Assembly: GCA_020086605.1 (NCBI GenBank)
Contig: JACBWW010000003.1
Location: forward strand, 2,979,804-3,043,803
Reading direction: 5' to 3'
Length of the DNA: 64,000 nt
Source: Lanius collurio
Taxonomy: Eukaryota; Chordata; Aves; Passeriformes; Laniidae
The position numbers were made by a program, and so were the translations under genes. The stretch's first letter is position 1. Each line of letters starts with the position of its first letter. Shown here piece by piece: positions 1-15,016 of this stretch. The notes beneath the pieces were generated by a model, which saw only the letters and a list, made by a program, of their open reading frames with translations, did no database searches and had not been told where the DNA came from.

Positions 1-3000
1 AAAACAGATGATATTCTGGTTTTTTTCTTTTAATTTATTAGCTTTTATGAATCTTGCATACACCAACACTTCTCTGTAAAAGTCTTTGGTATAATTCCAG
101 AATAAAAGGCTGAGCTTATCATCCATATTTGTTCACATTATTTTTTCTCAAAAGTGAACAGTTCTTAAACAAATAACACAGGGGGTTTTTTGGTAGAAGT
201 GTATTCTTCTATGATCATATCATTATTTCCTCAGCTCTTTTTAAGTGCTTGAAAGTTGCTTTCAATTGCAAATTAGCCAGGGCAAAAAGAAGATGGGCTA
301 TGAGATATCTTTTTATAGAACATGCATCTGATTTTAGTGACCTGTGATCCCAGAGGTTTGTTGTAAATAAGGATTGTATAATAAAGAAAAAGTTGATAGA
401 TATATTCGATTCAGTGCTGGTTATTCCTTATGAAGCCTGATTTGTTTTCCTCCAAGGTTTTGCATATTTCTTCCACTGTGTGAGGTTAGGAGGAAGAGAC
501 ACAGATAAGAAAGTATCTGGAAGACTCAACAAGTTATCTGCCTTGACCTTTGGAGAGCCTTAAAGGGAAGTGTTGTCACTCTGAGGAGATGTAGAGGTCA
601 TACTAGGCACAGAGCCAGCCTACAACTTTTTTTAGAGTGTGTCAGAGCCAGGGCAAAGTGAAGACAGACTAGACTTAATCCTTTAACCTAACCTGTCAAA
701 ACTGCATCAAGTCAGCACTGCCAAATCTGCAGCCACCTCATAACTCAAAAAGGTATGCATGAGTGCATTTATGAATTTGCTTTTGAAAAGCGGTTTTATG
801 GTTTGGTATTCAAAGCATTATGAAACCTGGCCACATCACTGGGTATGCAAACATAAAGCTAAGTGCTGCCAGCTGCATGAGCAATTCATCCCACTAAGGA
901 GTACGAAGATATGAAATAAGGTTATTCCAAAAGATGATTGTTTTTAAGGGATACTTACTTCCAAATATAAAGAAATGCAGATTTCAAAGAAATTAGGTTT
1001 GTGTTGTTTTAACAAAGAAAGAGAAAATAATCTATTTGTCAAATCCACATATCCATTAATAGATAAAACAAACAGCACATTAACCTGGTATTTTATAATC
1101 ATTGAATGTGCAGAAAATACTGTTCCTGTGTAGTGATGATTGTTTAAAAGAAGCAGGTGTTTTTCGGTACTTGGGAGATTTACCTATATGGATGCATGTG
1201 TGTTGGCTTCTGTGTATATATTTTCATGTGCATTTTGTGTTAATGTGCCAATATTTATAAAATGAAGCTTCTGTGTGAAAAATAACACAAATTCATTCAA
1301 AACACAAGGCCATATCCTTACCTCTGCAAACTAGCTTGGCTGACAATGGCACCACTGCCACGCTCAGACATGACAGTTGTCACAGCCTTCTATATGTCTG
1401 TGAACTTTAAATCATGAATATACTGTGATGTAAATGAAAAGTGCTAGAAAGCTCATTTTGTGCCATTAATCCTTGAGGCTTTCCCTTAGATAGGTACAAA
1501 ACAATTTTACCTCTCCTCAAGGAGAATGTTCCAAAAGCTATAGCCTGGGACTGAGGACTATAACCTTCTCTTGAAAGATAGGATTGTAACCTGCAAAAAA
1601 AAGCTAATTTCTTTGTCCTGTGTTGGACTCGTGCTGCAAACCTACAACCAGGCATAATGAAGACATCACCTTCCCTCCTTTATCTGTGAGGGTTTACACG
1701 GTCTCTGCTAGCAGAACCACCCTGCAAGCCACAGCACAGGCTCTTCATCTGGCGCTGGGACAGTCCAGGGCTCCAGCCTGTGCTCCAGTGTTGGTTTGAG
1801 CATTTACTCTTTGGTTCCCTGCAGCACAGCATCCAACTTGACCCACTGGAGTAGATGGAGTACCCAAGTGGACCTTGCCAGGTCCATCTGTTCCCTCAGA
1901 AATGCAGCAGCTGCCACATGGAGGGCAAGACAACCCCTTCTTTCCCAGGGCTGATGGTTCAGACAGCATGGGGGTTTGTAGGGATCAGGGAGCCTTGAAG
2001 AGGCTGTGTGTGTGTCTTGCAGGGGGCTGGTGCTATAGAGAGATCTGTGTCTGTGAGGGACAAGCACAGAGCACGAGTGCGATCTCTGCCTTAATGATCA
2101 ATTAAATAGGAAATTGTCAAAAGGAAACACAAAAATGTCAACATTTTGTTAATAGATCCTGCTTTTGAGCTTGGAAGAACTGTTAATGGCACTTGGAGAT
2201 TTTTGCATTGGAAACATCAAAACTAGAATGTGGTCTTCCTTTCTCTAGGAAAATGAGGGTGCTCTCATCTTAATGAGTCACCTGAGCAATTCCAAGGGAG
2301 GACAAAGAAATCCTGATATTTACTTTCCACATGGAACGTGACAGATTTGGAAATCTGTGAAAAGTAAACCAAATCATGAAAAGAAAAAGGAAAAGAAAAT
2401 ATACTGCACTGTTGAAAAGCATAGGGATGTCTGAATTATGAGTGAAGTCAAATAGAAATTATCATAAACACAAGTGCCAGGGATTTTAATTCATATGTAT
2501 CACTGATCTTGTGTGTAAACTCCATTGAGTAATAAAGAATTCTACTTTCAGAAAGTGCAATAGGTTGGCAGATGCTCCCCTGTCTTCATGCTTTTCTGAG
2601 GAAGGACTGTGACAGTCTATTTATATATGATAGTACAATGATCATATTAGGCACAAATATTAACTTTGTCAAGTGGATACAAATTGAATAGTCCAGCTGA
2701 TTGCTAACAGGAGGAAAACAAGAGCCTGTTGCCATCAAATTGGAATAGGATTGAAAAATACTCAGTATCACCACTATTTCAAAGGAACAGAAAGTGTGTT
2801 GTTTCATGCTTAAATTACTGAGGATATTTAATAAAACATACATATAGAATGTGCATACAAGGACATGAATCATAATGCTGCCATAAAACTGAAACCTGGA
2901 TTATCTGTTACTACTGCTTTTAGATAGAAATGAATCATTTCAGAAGAATTGTTTAGAAAAACAGGTTTCCAGCTTTGAATGCATACAAAGGACATATTTT

Positions 3001-6000
3001 GACCTACAGTTTTAGACTTCACTGCAAGAAGGCAAATCCAGGTCTCTGGGATGGCTGACAACATAACCCAGGCCATAAGTCCTGCCTCAAGCCTCTGAAG
3101 ACTTACAAATTGCCACAGACCTGAATTTATACTCAGAGCTAAGGATTTCCATCTTTCAAAATATATTTTACCTGTTTTTCTCATTCACCAAGGTCTTTGT
3201 TCAGGCTTCTTTCTTGTGCCTTTGGTAGAGAACAACTCCTCTTTAGTGAGAATGAGTGTTATGAATTGCTTATTTTGTTCAGCAAGTATTAAAGAGCGAC
3301 ATCATGTGTTTCACAAGCAGTTCTGTAAGAATACCCTCCAAAAAGGCAGAAGTTTCTCCAGGACAGGCACTGTAACTTTGGACAGTTTGGAACATACATA
3401 GCCATATGTAAAATTAGTCAATAGCTATTAGTACTTGTGTAAGACAATAAATTCAAGGTGGGTGTGGTTTAGAAACCCTAAAGTAGCTCTACTTCAACTG
3501 CACCTCCGTATGAAAGTTACTGCTTTTGTTACCTTGGCAAGAGCAGGTGAGATGGCCTTGCCACACTCCTGTTTGATTATCATCCATTAACTTGAGAATG
3601 ATAAAGAAGAAAATTAATTTTTATGTGTCACACAACAATGGCATAATGAAAATGGAGCTCAAAGTAGACCTGGCCATGCAATGCTGTTTTAGTAAATGGA
3701 AAATCAGAAGGTCCATGTTTGCCATTTCTAACTTGTGGTCTTTCGGCAGTTTGCTTGTTTTTTCTTGCCCAGATACTCAGATGACAATTGTAACTCATGA
3801 GTAAACATAGTGTTCGTACTGTCTAAAGCATTGAGGACAGATGTTGGAACCCTGAGTTCTGAGAATTTCAGCTTTTCAGTGCTGACAGACAGTGATCCTC
3901 AGAAGCACACTGTATTTGACCTGAAGCCTTGGGAAAGGCTTCCTAAATTGTGTGATAACACTGACGTTGTTGTTGTGTAATTAAAAGTTATGTCACTGGG
4001 TAGAATACATAGAGATGTAGAAAAATTAGGTTTATGGGATATATGTAACACTATGGAGAATTTTGGGTGGGGATTTGTTCTTCTTCCTTTCTCCTTCACA
4101 AATCCAGGCGTTCTGGTATTGGGTCAAAAAAACTGCAGTGTGGATCATGAATAGTTAGTTATTGGATTATAAGTAAAAATAAATTAGTTGGCATTCCATA
4201 ATTGGATGATTTGGACCTTAAAAGGCCTTGGAAATTAGAAAAAGATAGAACTGATGGCCATTTTCCACCTTGTTAACTTAGAGGCACACTCTGTGTAGCT
4301 GTATTGTAGATAAGATCTAATAAAGATTTAAGTCTGAATATAAATGCCCGGTCTACTGCATTTTAATTCAAACTCTGAGTAAAAGAACTCATAAAACAAA
4401 GGCAAAGAAGAAAGCTAAAAAGAGAAAATTAATAACTGGAATTAATTGGCAAAGAACTGTTTACATGTATGACTCAAAAAGTTGAATATGGTGCATGTTG
4501 TTCTACCGAGAAAGTTACACAGGAGAAAGAAGAAACAGGAGATCCTCATCAAAGAGCTTCTAAATGTATATTTGCTTCAGGTATTTAAAGCTCTTTAACA
4601 GGTGCTCCTGCAACTGAAACAGAAAAAACACATGAGGTCTGGTGGCAGGAGGAGCAGGTATCTGTCTCCAAATGCCATGGGGTGGCCTTGTGCTGTTCAG
4701 CTGTCAAAGGAGGAGGCTTTGCCTGAGCTGGTGAGAGCTATAAGCAGGAAAGCTCCTGTGTGGGCAAAAGTCCCTAACTCTGTCCCCTGTGTCTTAGGAA
4801 GGAAGAGGTTATTCCAAGGGTCTCAGTGGTGCCATGCAAACCTTTGTTTTGAGCTCATTCCTAAGGGTGTGGTGGGTTCTACATATTCGGAAGTTGGTGG
4901 GTCTACTTGACATTATTCCAAGGAGACAGAGTTTTTATTCTGATCAGACTCAGAAACACCCTCTTTCACCTCTGACAGGAGCCTGATTGCTCTAGTGCTT
5001 TAGATCTGAGTTACTTAAAGATATCGAATGAGGCTGATCAGATGCTGAAGGGCTGCCAAGATTACAGACCTGTTGTCCCTATCACTTTTGTTATTAATTA
5101 TGATAAAGCTGTACAAGCTGCACCCTGGTCCATTCAGTGCAGACACTGGGACAGCTTTCCTCCCTTACAGTCCCCTCTTTTCACTGCTTCAGCTATTCTT
5201 AGCTTGGGGAACAGTCCCTTGTGGGATGATTGTCATCTGGTGTATATACATTGCAGCAGCTGACTCAGATAACCAGGAAACTATAACCAGCTCCCTCACT
5301 GTCCTGGGAACTCGGCAGCATCAGGGAGTCTGGCCCAATACCAGGAACGAGAACAAAAGCATGGACTGCATCTTGTAGAAGCAGAACACATGTTTCTGAT
5401 GCTTCATCACTTTTCAGACTAAGACCATGAAGACCTTTACAAAGCAGTGAAATGTAGCTAGATACCCAAATTGCAAAAATGAGACCCAGAATTACAAAGA
5501 AAGAGGTGTCCTAAGGATTTTGATGATTGTATGATTCCTGCCTTGTATCATCATTGGCAGGTGATGATACAAGAAGTCGCTGCCTCTATTTAAATTACAA
5601 AACCATTCTTTTGAAAGTCCTGCTAACTCCGCTACACATTCCCCTATTGGTCAACTTTTATGATTCTATGATCTTCTATCAGTGTGTCTGTTCATTGCAA
5701 AACAAGCAGGGAAAAATTATTAAGTCATTAATAACCCCAGGTGCACAAGGAGACCATATCCACAAAACCCTTTTCTGAAAGTCTCTATTACTAAATTAAT
5801 TCTGATCTGATTTCAGAAAGTTGGTCTTCCACAAAAACTTGAAGGAAAGGAGGAGAAGGGTTACAAACAACTGTGTGACAGGATTTCACAAAGCAGTTGG
5901 GGCCTTGAAACTGGGAGACTTCCTTCTTTTTGTGTCACCGAACAATTCTATCAGCTTGAAATGGACAAGTAACTTCACCCCCTTTAGTTTCACAGGCAGC

Positions 6001-9000
6001 TGAGCCCACAACGTCTTACCACAGATAAAAGGAGGAAATCTCATATACCCCATCCTGGCTTCCTATCCTCCTTCCCCTGCTCTTCCTCCTTGTCTCAGCT
6101 TCCAGCTGTAGATCTCTACCTGCTCTTTTGAACGTCTTTGCTGATTCACAACAGCTCACTAAAACAGCAAAACCCCTGTTTTTTTTCCTATGGGTTACTT
6201 TTCCACTGTTTTGGTGGACTAAGTTAGCTGATGCCAGAGTTCCCTTGGCCTCTGCATTTTGACCTGCAGAAACAGCTGAGTTAGAGCAACACACTTCTAT
6301 CCCCCTGTAAAAGTGGGAGAAGAGGCTGGGGCAAACTATGCCCTGCTTCTTGTCCTTCCACTGCCTGACAAATGTTTGGCTGCTCCTTCTGTTGCACCTG
6401 AAGGATGGGGATAAGTTCAGCCCTTGTGTTATATAAAATCCTTGGCTACATCTGAACCTAAGGTCTTCTCTCTATCAGCCATTCCAAATGACAGCACTGC
6501 TGTTCAAATAGAGCACTAGAAGCAATTAGAGGAAGTGCTCAGGGCAGATTCATTGCAGCCCCCCTGTGAAGGGACCCTTTTTCTGAAGACCTGATAGAAA
6601 TATTTTCCTTAGTGTCCAATGAGCTGCAATTTCAGGCTTCTCTTGACAGCAACTATTTCTGCCAGTTTGCAAGTCTCAGCATTGTACCACGACCTGTCAT
6701 TGGAGTCTTCCTGTCACTGTTTCTGCTCTGGGGTTCCTACAACTTTCTGTTTGCAAAGTAAAAATCCCTGGTAGTGGTCATGACTTGGCCCTGGTACAGC
6801 CTTTTACTCTCAGCTTTTGTTTGTTATTATCCAGCATTCAAATAACTTCTGCTCCTTTTGAACTGACCTCACAAAGAAGCTCTACATTTCGAGTGGGAGT
6901 TAAAAGGCAGTCAACACATCAGAACTGTTTGACTTCCGAGACAAGTCTAGATCCCAGGGATCAATGAAGTGGTCTCCTCACATTTAGAGGACCCCCCAAC
7001 AAACTAGGCAATCTCCCACAGCCTCAGTGCACAGATCTGTGAAGAACAAATGCAGCCTGCGGACAACAAGCAGCAGTGGGCAGCTCTTCACATTCTGGAG
7101 GAGTAGGAGGGATGAAGCTGTCACAAGAGAGCATGACCAGTCAGGAGCTGGTAGGAGGTTTTCCCACTTATCACTGTTTGCCTTCATCTGTCCTTATGTC
7201 AGGTTCAAAATACTTCTTTTCCTCAGGTAGTGAATAGGAAAGACGTAGATATTTTTTCTTCTTTATTGTAGGGCCATTTAAGGGAAATTACTTGTCTGAG
7301 AAGGCCCTCTGAGCTTTTGGGAGCTATTTACAGCTACCAATGTTATGAGTGAATGGAATTTAGGGAAAAAAAAAGAGAAGTTGGAACTGAGGTTGAGGCA
7401 GGGAAGTTTCTTTGGGTATAAGAGGATGTAGAGCAGTAACAGTGAGAAACTGAGAGAAGAAAGAATAGCAGTGTGCCTAGTGGGAACAGTGCCAGTCCAG
7501 GGCTAGGATGAGTGATAAGGGGCATGGGAAAGGAGGGAGAAGAAGAAAGAGAAGACTATGATTCATGAAAGCAAGCCAATCCACCCTGCCTAATTCTGCA
7601 GCATGTTCCACTTTAAAACCTTTTGTGTGGTATCAAAGCAAAGACTGTATCACACAGCCCGGGCAGCCACCACAGCTGCAAGCTAGCAGGAAAGGGAAGA
7701 AGTAGCAGCATGCCAGTTAGGATTGCAGGGTGCTGATAGCAGGCCTTGCAGGATGGAGAGGTATGTTAGCAATGTCTCCCTTGTTTCAATGGGTGCGAGG
7801 GGTGTTTAGCTCCCAGCTTTACTTACGAAGATTAATGCTGTTCCCTCTTAACTATTGCTTTGTGGAAAGTCCAGAGCAAAAGAAACAGACCCAGCTCAAG
7901 AGAAAGTATTGTTCAGGGTGAGACAGGGAAGTGGCCACCATGTGTCCAGATTATTTCATACTTAGGCATTTTGTCTGAACCAGTGCTGAGAGCTCTGCGT
8001 TTGGGTTAAGAGAAGTTTGAGAGTGCTGCTGGAATAGCTGGGAGGAAGCTCCAGCCAGGCCAAGTTACTCACGGGTGCTGTGTCCTGGCCCCCTCAATGT
8101 CAGGGCACCACACCTGAATGCTAAGACAATTCATTGTTTCTTCTGTACACTCTGTTCTGCTCTTGAGGGAAAACTGAACAAGTGAGGAGGGAGTCAAGAT
8201 CTGCTGCAGCAATCCCCTGCTGTGAATAGTGAAGGGACAGGGACTGGGAGAGTGAAGGCACAAGCCTATTTCTCTGTTCAAACAAAGCTTCAGTGGCAGT
8301 AATACTGCTGAGGTCTCCTGTACAGGTCATCTCCTGGGACTTCTTTTAGGGTGTTATTAAAAAAAAAATCTAAATAAACATATCTGTATTCAGATGGACC
8401 TGAACCTATGACTAACATGTAAGAGTGAAGCAACAGCTAGTGAGTAGGAAAGCCCTGGAAAGTGCTTGTCTAAATTCACAGCAAGCCCCTCAGTAGGATT
8501 CTCTAAGCCATCATGGATAGTGGAGATCAGAGGACCTGCCATAGGAAGCATCTCTTTCCACTGGCTATAGAGGAAATTAGAGTTGATTAGGTGGAATACC
8601 TTATTTTTTTACTCCTCTGCAGGTGGTATCCCCACTCTTCTCTTGTGTAGGAACAAATTCTCTGTGGGGCACAATTAAAAAACTGAAGTTTTGAAAGTAA
8701 GAATCCAAGAGGAGGCAGTGAACCACAAACTTCCTTTGGCTTAGGATGGGACACTTTAGTTACTGCAAAGAAACCCTAAGATTTTTGAAATGTTTAAAAT
8801 CCTGTATTTCTGTTGACTTTGATGTGTTAAAAGAAACAAAAACTATCTGTTAATCTTCTGTCTATGAGTGTAACCTAACATAATCCTTTGAGAAAGGAAA
8901 GTTTTGGAAAAAACAGTAGGAAAAGCATAAGCTGTCCTAATTTTCCTGTGTCTGCTGCCTTTTTCTTCTTAAAGCATTCTCTGCTTTCCCTTAAAATTTC

Positions 9001-12000
9001 AAAGCCTTTGAAACATTTTTTGCTTTGCTCCTATTTATAAAGTTTCCAGAGAAGAGGCCAGGGTTATGAGTTTACACGATCAGTCATACACAGCAGAAGA
9101 TGCAGCTCTGTATGTCTGAAGACAAACCATAGGCTGACATTTGTTCACATGAATGATATGAAGAATAATTATGAAAAATGATCCAATTTGTGAAAATTAC
9201 AATCAGGTCATGTACATTACGGGGAAAAGAACTAAATTAATTATGTACAGTATGTAACTGTCAAATACCAACAACATCTGTAATGAAATGTCAACAATAT
9301 ATAAGGTTCCAGCTGATTCCTATAAATTTTTCTGGATGTTCATGTTCCTTGTATTCCCTAACTCCTGTACCTCAATTTATGAAGCTGTATTCATAAAACA
9401 TTGGGCCAAGATTTCAAAGAATGGTTTAATGAGGATTTTTGTTCTGTAGGATCAAAACCACAGTCTGGCTACTCGTAGCTGCACCCTCCTATGAAGTTAG
9501 GTTGCAGGGCTCAGCAAAACTCCTACCAAAACTACAGACAATTACTGAATTCCCAATTTTGGAAATTGAACTTGTTGTGGCAAATAGGCTAACTATGAAT
9601 CACTTGAAAAGGTCTAAAGGGTAAATAATCTTTAAGAATTTTGGTCAGTGTTGCATCATCAATCCCTTAAAATGAGTGGAGTAACTGATATAACTGGTCC
9701 ATTGTAAAACTGATTTTGTGTGAAAATTCTGTGAATTTTTACAGTACTTGTTTATTTGCTTTATAATTAAATTCTTTAGGACCTTTTTAGTTTTACTTTC
9801 TTTCCTAGAGGCTCTAAAACCATCACTATATCTAAATTGTGCTAGTAATTAAAACATGAGCAGTAATTAATGAAAAATTGCTAGAAATGGCAGCATAAAA
9901 GCCCATCTGCTTTCTTTTTAATTGTTTTACATACCCAAAGAAATCTAAAAACAGAAGCAAGTGCGTCAATTTTGAAAAGCGAGAGCCTCAACTTTCAGTT
10001 GAATTAGCTTCTTTACCCCTAGGTGGGACTACTGTGATTGAATTCAAATTATATTCCAATTATAACTTTGCAAGTTTTTAATGGAAAAATAATAATTATT
10101 TTTAAGTACTGTATCTTAAACTTAGAAGCAGGAATTTTTACTCTGACTCTGTTTTCAAAAACAATAATCTCATGACTCAGTGTGCAAATTTACTTTAAAA
10201 TGGAAAGCACACATTTCGTACAAAACATAGATTAGGAAGAATAAATTCCCATTTCAGTATGGACTGGGTGTTCACAACAGACTCACTGGGGAGTTTGATC
10301 TTACAGTCAATGACCATGTATTTCCATCTGCTTAGTTTTTCTTATATGATTACCTTGAAAGAATTCTTGCCATATGTCATTTGAATCCTTTGGGGCCTTT
10401 GAAAGAAAATGAGAGGACTGCTTAAGCAAGGTTTGTAAATATATATGTCTGTCCATATGTATTAAAGTATACAGAGAGTTTTTATCTTATGCCATACTTA
10501 AATTTATTAAAAATAAATGAAATGTACTGAATTTTATTAAAGCTAAAGTATGCATCTTATATAGTTTATTTCATTTAGCTTTTGCTGACGTGTATCTGTT
10601 AGGGAACAAGCTCAAATATTTCTATTAAAAGAATGGGAAAAAAAAATTCAGAAGTATACCCAGCAGAAAAATTTCCTTTCCCACTTACAGAGATATATTC
10701 AGGCAAATATCTGACACAATTCAAGTAAGGGCCTTTTTTTTTATATAAACAATGTAAATAATTATGGTAATCAAGAAATTAATATTGTTTAAACTAGACA
10801 AGGTTATACAAAGTACTGTGCATGATTTATGTGCACAACAATCACACCCTAGTGTGCAACAATCCCACCCTGAATTACTAGCTCTCTTCTTTCCTAACCT
10901 GTAGTCCTAATATTATCAAACTGCACTAAACAACATAGATCACAATTGGCATTTATGTGTCTACCTGGTAGGCAAGTTCAGTCCAGTTCAGTTAAAGCAA
11001 ATTACATGTATGATGGGTCACAGTGAGAGTGAGCAGATTCTGTGATCCTTGTTTGCTTCTGTGTACTTCAAGGGGGCCGGGCCAAGACCCAGTGAGCAGA
11101 AGCAAAAGATAGGAGAAATCAGCATTCAAGAGGAATGAAATACTGAACTTTTAAAGGAAATTTAATATCAATACCGTCTTCATAATTGCCTGTTTTTTCA
11201 ACCAGAATCTTCAGGACCTTGCAGAGGAAGAAAGGAGGGATGGGATGCCCTAGTCTGGTCTGAGCAAAGCTTTTTCATCAGTATTATTTGTGCAAGTGTC
11301 AAAGCCCACATCTAGAAGGATAAAGAACCTGCTTAACCACTTTGCAGTTCAGCAGCAGCATACAGTGAAGCATGCTGCAGAAACAGCTCTGAAGTGAAGG
11401 TAGCAAAATGGTCCAAAGTGATTAACTCCCATTTCTCAGACAATTGCCCAGCCTTTAATCAAAACCCCCAACACATGTGGCAGCCTGTCATTGCTGAAGC
11501 TGTTAGATAATGTGTTAGTGATTAAGAGCATGTATTGTGTTTTTGCAGAGTGTAGTCACTGAACATATTCAGTCTTAAATTAGCCTTACTGTTTCCACAA
11601 AAAGATTTGGTGATGTGGGGTATACACTAAAGTACCTTCTGTTTTTGTCCCACACTTGAATCTGCATGTGGAGTGGATTCAGCCTCTTTACTCTGGCTCT
11701 GAAGGAGGCATCTTTTTAGAAGCTGGATGCAATAATCATGGCCGCACATCCCTCTTCAGTTCAGTTCAGGAAGTCTCACTGGTGAGAAATGTGCCAAAGC
11801 CAGCCTTTAAGACTGCATTATCTGACTCAGTTTTGGTAGCATATGCAAAGTCAGGAACTTATCCTTTTCCAGATCACAAACAATTAATATATTACTTCCT
11901 TCTGGCAGAGCATTAATCAGAATAAGTCAAAAGGAAGGCTGAGAATCTTGTCTCCTTACATCTCAGTGCCTGAAGAATTTATAGCAGTTAAAGGCAATGG

Positions 12001-14874
12001 AATGAAAATAAAACACTTCCTTACATCCTTTTCTTAATGTTGTCCTATTTGTAGAGCTATCTGTCTACCAGTCAGCTACCTCAGTGACAGCAGCTATCAC
12101 AGCTCTGTAACAATACTTCCCATCCCATTTCTCCTGGCCATCTACAGTGCCAACTGCTTAAAAATAACCCCAGGGGCATCGCAGCTGAAATGAGGTATGC
12201 CCAATAGAGGAATCTCTGCAGCTCTCTTTGCAAGAATCCTTCTTCATCTGTACCTCTCCCATACACATGGCCTCACACAGCAGACACCCACTGGGAAAAA
12301 CAAGCTGCTGTTATTTCTTGGGCTGCAGAATCTCTTCCTGTGCTCATCTGACTTAGCACGTTTTCAGTGAACAGAACATTGCATTTCACTACCCTCCTGT
12401 AAGTGATGCATCACAAAATGAAATGTCCCTGATCCACTCTGTCCCTATGCGCCCTACCACTGGGATTAGAGAGAGGAGAATGTCAGCAGTTGCTCACAGC
12501 CAGTTAAGAATGGGCTGCATCCTTTAGCAATCCTGGGAGAAGCACTGAGGAGACCTCAAGACACATCACACCATCCCCACCCTGTGCAGTCCCTCAAATT
12601 CAAGAGTGACCAACCTCTTCATTCTTCTGCATCCAGGTCTGAAACTAGGTTGTGAAGAGCTGGGGATGTTTGCAAAGGGTCGGGATATTGATGTATCTGT
12701 AGTCATCTTGGGACATAACTCTGGAAGGCAGAGCACAGGGCTAAAATTTGGCCCAAACCATCCCTTTACGAGGCTGATCAGAGAGAACAGTAAGTAAATA
12801 GGATGATTCTCCCATGCATTGTGACTCTGGTTTTCAGACTGATATTGTAATACTGTTTGCCTGGGAATTTTCAGTGATATAATTGGCCCAGTTATGTTCT
12901 TCAGGATTAAAAAACTATAGTTTCGAGGTAGTGACAGCTGTAAATTTGTTCTACATGTACCATGTCAAGCCTATATTTTAATTGTTATTAATTGGGGAAG
13001 GATGGCATGAAGGAATAGTGTATGCATAGTTAACTAAAGTCTTTCCAAAAGCAGGAGTTTGGTGTTTGCATGAAGCAGTGATGGACATGTTTCAAGAGGC
13101 TGAAGCATTACCTGCTTATGGTGCTTGCTTTCTTCCTACTCATACTATATGTGTGCAGTCCCATTCTCCTAGATTTCTATCAGTCACTTCCATCAACTAG
13201 GAAATTTTATTTTCTTGATGTACAACCCAGTTTCTATCTTGTTTGTTTGTTTGTTTTTCAGCTTTTTCTTTTTTGGAATGGGGATTCTCAACAAAACATG
13301 ATGAGATATAGTGTACTGGTGGAAAATTCAGGCTTGATTTGCACATCTTGTTCATTGATAGTTTGGGATCAGGATTTGGTGTTCATGGCCTTTTGTTTTG
13401 CTCTTACCATGGAACAAGGCTCATTTCTCAGAATGACCTGAGCATTTTGTTGTAAGTTCCTTCCTCTTCAGTCAGCTTGCCAAATTGGCTCTCTCTCTTG
13501 TTATTTTTTTAGTAGATTATAATTTGATATTTCTATGTCCTTCATTTTAATTCAAAAGTCTTACTTTAGGATCTTGGCAAAGTTTATTTTATTAAATATA
13601 ATGAATGTGTGAAATGGATGTGTTGTGGCTGTTTCCAGGATTACCATTGTTTTACACAGCTGCTCAAAATTGCAAAGTTCAGCCCAGTACTGGCAATGCC
13701 TCCCATCCACAGTGGTAGGCACAAACTTGCATCTGTCAGCATGAGTTCAAGTGAAGGACATTTTTTCCTACCTGATTTTTCTTACTTTTTTGTCACTTCT
13801 CCTAAAAAAGAAAAAATCAAGCAAGGGAGGAGCAGCAGTAAAGATTTGTGCATAGCAAGAGAATAGTTGTACTTGAAGACCTTTTACAGACTAGGTCATG
13901 TGGCAGCAGAGGGGAGAAAAGAAAAAGTCCTTCTTTCCTTCATGGTTCTGTCAACCAGGAGAGGCTTTGCATTCCTCTAGATGGGAAGATGAAGGGAAAA
14001 CTCCTGATGTTTCTCTCTCCTGTGTTACTGTCAGAGGAAAGAGGCTTTGTGGAAATGTTTGACAGTAAATCTGGAAGTAAGTTTGAGAAGCTGACTTCTG
14101 GCCTCCACATTTGTTGATTCCATTTGCTTCAATTTAATACAGAAGTAGCATAACATGAACTGGCTGACTTCACTGGAGCACTCCATTTATATCTCTAAAA
14201 TCCTTAATCGAAACCACTTATACTCTGTGAGGTTCCTTCATATATTTTGTGAGTGTTGCTAACCCCCAGATTTACATGCAGGAACTGTGTTAGCAGGGGG
14301 TTTACCCTTCACACACGAGGAGCCTTCCTACTGTCTAATATGATATTATAAATATAGAGAAGCTCCAGTGAAGCTAGTCTGAGTTAAAGCTGACTAAGTC
14401 TGGTGTAAATGAAGGCAGAAATCAGTATTGGGTTGATGCATGGACTTAATAAACACCCTTCAATTCCCATGATGAAAACTTCCCATCCCCTGATCCCATC
14501 CTGTTTTCCTTTTTCTCTAGTGAACCTTCTGTCACGGTGGGACTTTCTCACCTTACTTCTCCAGTAAATTCAGCATGGATACACTATTTTTTTGGTTGTT
14601 ATTTATTTCAGCCACTATATGCTAAACCTACCTGTGATAAACAGACAACACGACTGTCCAGGCTGGTTCAGATCTGGTTTACTTTTACCTGTAAGATTAT
14701 GAGATTGGTCCTTTAAGTGCACAGGCTTCTACTTCTTTCTTTCTGAAGTTGGTAACCAAAGAATTAAGTTGCGTACACTGGAGTTCATGGCAAACAAGAC
14801 TCAAAAAAATAATGTTATCAGTACTTGATCACATATTTGACATTGGACTAAAAGACAACATCTCCCAGCTTCTA
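1..14874. other. Intergenic, AT-rich, no gene recognised
   Basis: Only short open frames with no recognisable domain occur. CpG is depleted. No RNA gene and no intact mobile element were identified, apart from a short tandem duplication near 10831. A stretch at about 5590-5685 ending TATGATTCTATGATC weakly resembles a CR1 3' end. Confidence 0.6.
10831..10874. repeat. Short direct duplication, about 22 bp x 2
   Basis: Two near-identical units, GTGCACAACAATCACACCC and GTGTGCAACAATCCCACCC, lie in tandem. This is a local duplication in AT-rich intergenic sequence. Confidence 0.6.
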
Positions 14875-15016
14875 TCTCCTTTGTTTCATTGGTTGGAGTA
14901 TGGTGCCAGTAACACCAAGATGGTGGCTTCGATTCCTGTGTGGGCCATTCACCTAAGAGCTGGACTCAATGACCCTTGCAGGTTCCTTCCAACTCAGAAT
15001 ATTCTGTAATCCTGTG
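14875..15016 (+). mobile_element. tRNA-Ile-headed SINE with CR1 tail (TguSINE1-like)
   Basis: The 5' half resembles tRNA-Ile: TTGGTTGGAGTATGGTGCC matches the D-arm to anticodon region, and CACCAAGATGGTGGCTTCGATTCC (14913-14936) includes an intact pol III B box, GGCTTCGATTCC, followed by TGTGTGGGCCA, the acceptor 3' side. This is joined to the standard CR1 LINE 3' end (AGAGCTGGACTCAATGACC, then GGTTCCTTCCAACTC and ATTCTGTAATCCTGTG). A tRNA-Ile head fused to a CR1 tail is the structure of TguSINE1, known from zebra finch and other passerines. The A box and anticodon loop are mutated, so this is an old inactive copy and not a tRNA gene. The 5' boundary is approximate. Confidence 0.8.

Noticed and set aside
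5590..5685. CR1 LINE 3' end
   Set aside because: The tail resembles CR1 (TATGATTCTATGATC) but the expected GGTCCCTTCCAAC block upstream is not convincing.
14881..14951. Functional tRNA-Ile gene
   Set aside because: The D-arm/A box and anticodon loop are mutated and the sequence runs straight into a CR1 tail, so it is a SINE head.
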